Of a stretch of 46,100 nucleotides of DNA, positions 44,087 to 46,100 are shown one piece after another. The translations under genes were made by a program, and so were the position numbers. This stretch comes from JAVZIQ01 sp037440545 (lineage in GTDB: Archaea > Thermoproteota > Bathyarchaeia > Bathyarchaeales > Bathycorpusculaceae), in contig JBBITX010000003.1 of the NCBI GenBank assembly GCA_037440545.1, forward strand, positions 1 through 46,100. The letters are read 5' to 3'. Within the stretch, counting starts at the first letter, position 1. Each line of letters opens with the position of its first letter. The notes below the pieces were generated by a model, which saw only the letters and a list, made by a program, of their open reading frames with translations, did no database searches and was not told the DNA's origin.

Positions 44087-44407
44087 CAAACTTAATCCGA
44101 ATGTTTAAAGAACGCTACATCTTTCACTCCACCTGCAATTTGCTAAGCGTAAACGGTATTATGGTATCTCCCTATTTGGCGCTTATCTCCACCCCTAAAC
44201 ATTACATCTCAAAAAGGCCTTTAGCCTTCATAGTTCCCTTATAAGTATCGCATAACCAGCTTAAAATTTCATAATTTTCTCTATTTCATGAAAGCCCATC
44301 ATCTGGCATATTCCAATGGCACACATCATTTAAAGAATAGTGAGGGTTCATTAATAAACTTAAACACTTAAAAGTGATTTCTGATAGAGAATAAAAAGGG
44401 GAAGAAA
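44087..44407. other. Intergenic region, no gene called
   Basis: About 320 bases between the exporter and the macrodomain gene. Short frames exist on both strands (for example a minus-strand frame ending TMKAKGLFEM), but none has a ribosome site or recognisable family. Near the right end, TTAATAAACTTAAAC around 44352-44366 is a possible TATA region, and AAAAAGGGGA just before 44408 is the ribosome site of the macrodomain gene. Confidence 0.35.
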
Positions 44408-44974
44408 ATGGTTGGAAACATTTACGAGTTTGAAGTTGGCAGAGGAAAGCTTAGGCTTGTTCAAGGAGATATAACTCAAATGGAGACAGACGCCATTGTA
44501 AACGCTGCAAATCCATCACTTATGGGGGGAGGAGGGGTGGATGGAGCCATCCATAGAGAAGGGGGACCTAAAATTCTGGAAGAATGTAAACGTATCAGGG
44601 CTACTGAATGGCCTAACGGTCTTCCAACAGGAAAAGCTGTAATAACAACTGGAGGCAACCTGAAAGCAAAATATGTTATTCACACAGTAGGGCCTGTGTG
44701 GCATGGAGGGGACCGCGGTGAACCTGAACTTTTAGCAGATGCATATCGTAATTCTTTGAAGCTCGCAGTTTCAAAGGGGTTAAAAACAATTGCGTTTCCA
44801 GCCATAAGCACTGGCGCATATGGATATCCCATTGAAAAAGCAAGCAGAATTGCCATTAAAACCGTCAAGGAGTTTTTAGAGAAAGAAGACAAACTTGAAG
44901 AAGTAATATTTGTACTGTTTAGCAAAAGCCACTTTGAGGCTTACGCAGAAGCTGCAAGGGAAATTTTCCAATAG
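44408..44974 (+). CDS. Macrodomain protein (ADP-ribose hydrolase-like)
   Basis: 188 residues forming one MacroD-type macrodomain, which binds ADP-ribose and commonly deacylates O-acetyl-ADP-ribose or removes mono-ADP-ribose. Key segments are GDITQMETDAIVNAANPSLMGGGGVDGAIHREGG at about residues 21-54, TGKAVITTGGNLKAKYVIHTVGPVW near 77-101, and AFPAISTGAYGYP near 133-145. The catalytic Asn and Asp positions and the glycine-rich loop are intact. It stands alone with its own ribosome site, and no ADP-ribosyltransferase partner is seen, so a housekeeping role is likely. Confidence 0.92.
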   Translation: MVGNIYEFEVGRGKLRLVQGDITQMETDAIVNAANPSLMGGGGVDGAIHREGGPKILEECKRIRATEWPNGLPTGKAVITTGGNLKAKYVIHTVGPVWHGGDRGEPELLADAYRNSLKLAVSKGLKTIAFPAISTGAYGYPIEKASRIAIKTVKEFLEKEDKLEEVIFVLFSKSHFEAYAEAAREIFQ

Positions 44975-45231
44975 TTCACTTCAAATTGAGAACTTAATAC
45001 AAATTAATGGTTCTTTACATTTCCTTATTAAGGTCGGCCGCCAGAACACTCAGTTAAGGACCGCGCTAGCTATGGAAGTTGAAAATCTATTAATGTTTCA
45101 TTGATTCTTAATTGCTCGACTCTGAGCCTATGGTGCAAAATTTAATTAAATGAACGCAAGATAAAAGGAACTTATCCATTAATTTCAAAATATTTCTTCA
45201 GGAGAGCTCTCTTTCTAAGAGAAGACATAGG
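44975..45231. other. Intergenic region, nothing recognised
   Basis: A short plus-strand frame across 44910-45104 overlaps the macrodomain gene in another frame and has no ribosome site. No RNA gene or repeat was recognised. Confidence 0.3.
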
Positions 45232-45245
45232 TTTTTTATATTTTT
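45232..45245 (+). promoter_or_regulatory. TATA region of the polyprenol kinase-like gene
   Basis: TTTTTTATATTTTT lies about 25 bases before ATG 45264, placing the expected transcript start at or next to the start codon (leaderless). Confidence 0.5.
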
Positions 45246-45263
45246 GGAACAATATTATTAGTT

Positions 45264-45944
45264 ATGGCGTTGGTATCGGTTGTTGAGGTTGTGGCTACAG
45301 TTTTTCTGTTTATTTGGGTTATTTTTGTAGCTGCTTTTTTAACCCGCAGGCTTTATGCTTACATGAAGGGGCGGAATGTGGAACATTATGTGGCGGTTTA
45401 CTATAATCGGAAGATTATACATATTTTAACGGGCGGCCTTGTCGCCTTGCTTGTGCCTCTTCTATTTAATACGCCGATATTTCCTTTGGTGATGGCCTTT
45501 ATTCTAGCGTTGTTTCTCTATGTCCCGCATAGAACTGGAAAGTTGATGTATTGGTTTCAGACGGAGGAAAATGCTTATGAGGTTTCGTTTTGCATTATGT
45601 GGGGATTAGTTATTACAGTTGGCTGGGTTGTTTCGGAGGCTAACTTCTGGTTTGGTGTTCTTCCAGTTATCTTTATGTCTATTGGGGATGCGGTTACAGG
45701 GATTGTTAGAAATATTCTTTATAAAAGGAGGACAAAATCCTGGTGGGGTAATTTTGCCATGGCTTTATTTTCTATTCCTGTGGGGATGATTTTAGGTTTT
45801 GCCGGCGTAATAGCTGGAGCCGTAGCCTCCCTCATTGAGCATTTTGAGTATAATCCAATAGACGACAACGTTACAGTGCCCTTGTCCTCGATAATAATAC
45901 TTATTTTAGCGAAGTTTATTGCTCCCTGGCTCCTGACTTTTTAA
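45264..45944 (+). CDS. Dolichol/polyprenol kinase-like membrane protein
   Basis: 226 residues with about six to seven hydrophobic segments. It resembles the CTP-dependent SEC59/DGK1/VTE5 kinases that phosphorylate dolichol, diacylglycerol, phytol or related lipids. Supporting motifs are YNRKIIHILTGGLVALLVP (a conserved Lys-His segment), SIGDAVTGIVRNILYKRRTKSWWGN (about residues 138-162, the CTP-binding region), and EHFEYNPIDDNVTVPLSS (conserved IDDN). In archaea such enzymes may phosphorylate geranylgeraniol or dolichol; the actual lipid is unknown. It is monocistronic as far as the window shows. Confidence 0.8.
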   Translation: MALVSVVEVVATVFLFIWVIFVAAFLTRRLYAYMKGRNVEHYVAVYYNRKIIHILTGGLVALLVPLLFNTPIFPLVMAFILALFLYVPHRTGKLMYWFQTEENAYEVSFCIMWGLVITVGWVVSEANFWFGVLPVIFMSIGDAVTGIVRNILYKRRTKSWWGNFAMALFSIPVGMILGFAGVIAGAVASLIEHFEYNPIDDNVTVPLSSIIILILAKFIAPWLLTF

Positions 45945-46050
45945 TCCGCAGAGGAATTAAATGACGTTTTCGTCTTCTTCGTCCTCTAACAAAAGCGAAT
46001 TAAAGAAATAATAGATTTCTTATTGAAAGAAGTTGCCTAAACTGGGATTA

Positions 46051-46059
46051 TTATAAAAG
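46051..46059 (+). promoter_or_regulatory. Possible TATA box for a gene beyond the window
   Basis: TTATAAAAG is a good TATA match on the plus strand, with an expected transcript start near 46080. No gene begins before the window ends. Confidence 0.3.
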
Positions 46060-46100
46060 TTTTTGGAAGGTTTACGATTTATTACGGAAAAATTTTCTTG

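Noticed and set aside
44910..45104. A 64-codon plus-strand frame after the macrodomain gene
   Set aside because: It begins inside the macrodomain gene in another frame, with no ribosome site and no recognisable sequence.
45945..46030. A short minus-strand acidic reading frame ending LEDEEDENVI
   Set aside because: It is closed by a stop about 25 codons upstream and has no start or ribosome site; probably chance.

Overview
The window looks like a chromosomal segment of an archaeon. It carries archaeal-type alanyl-tRNA synthetase, TiaS, Tsr3, a Tes-like tetraether lipid radical-SAM enzyme, stand-alone Lrp/RAM proteins, and TATA-box promoters placed about 25 bp before start codons (often leaderless). 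The gene content and the DUF996-like remnant would suit a Bathyarchaeia-type lineage, but that placement is inference. No rRNA, tRNA, CRISPR array, insertion sequence or phage gene was recognised.

Bases 1-27.2 kb are an amino-acid biosynthesis island. (a) Minus strand, 9.4 kb to 1: a branched-chain operon in the order cimA-like, winged-helix protein, a 46-codon ORF, ilvB, ilvN, ilvC, leuC, leuD, leuB, leuA (cut by the window edge). Divergent from it on the plus strand are ilvD and pheA. Two LeuA-family enzymes with one LeuBCD set suggest isoleucine is made by the citramalate route as well as leucine by the isopropylmalate route. (b) Minus strand, 18.4 to 12.0 kb: dapA-dapB-ask-lysA-dapF-dapL, a lysine operon of the diaminopimelate-aminotransferase type. 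An Lrp-family regulator and asd are on the opposite strand, so the whole aspartate-to-lysine route is here. (c) Minus strand, 27.2 to 20.1 kb: argG-argH-carA-carB, divergent from an ACT-domain protein across a short promoter containing an inverted repeat.

Bases 28-33 kb hold a decayed DUF996-like membrane protein gene followed by the hydrogenase maturation operon hypF-hypC-hypD. No hydrogenase structural gene is in view.

Bases 33-46.1 kb are mixed housekeeping genes: tes (plus) convergent with etfB-etfA (minus), alaS, tiaS, a stand-alone RAM-domain protein, a bifunctional NAD(P)HX repair enzyme with tsr3, a LysE-type exporter, a macrodomain protein and a polyprenol/dolichol kinase-like membrane protein.

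The points most worth a second look are: an apparent one-base shift just after the well-supported start of cimA; the 46-codon ORF with a strong ribosome binding site inside the branched-chain operon; two palindromic operator candidates beside regulator genes; and the multiply broken DUF996-like gene whose zinc-ribbon cysteine codons have been lost. I did not find a clearly new multi-gene system. Most of the window is recognisable metabolism in an unusually compact arrangement.
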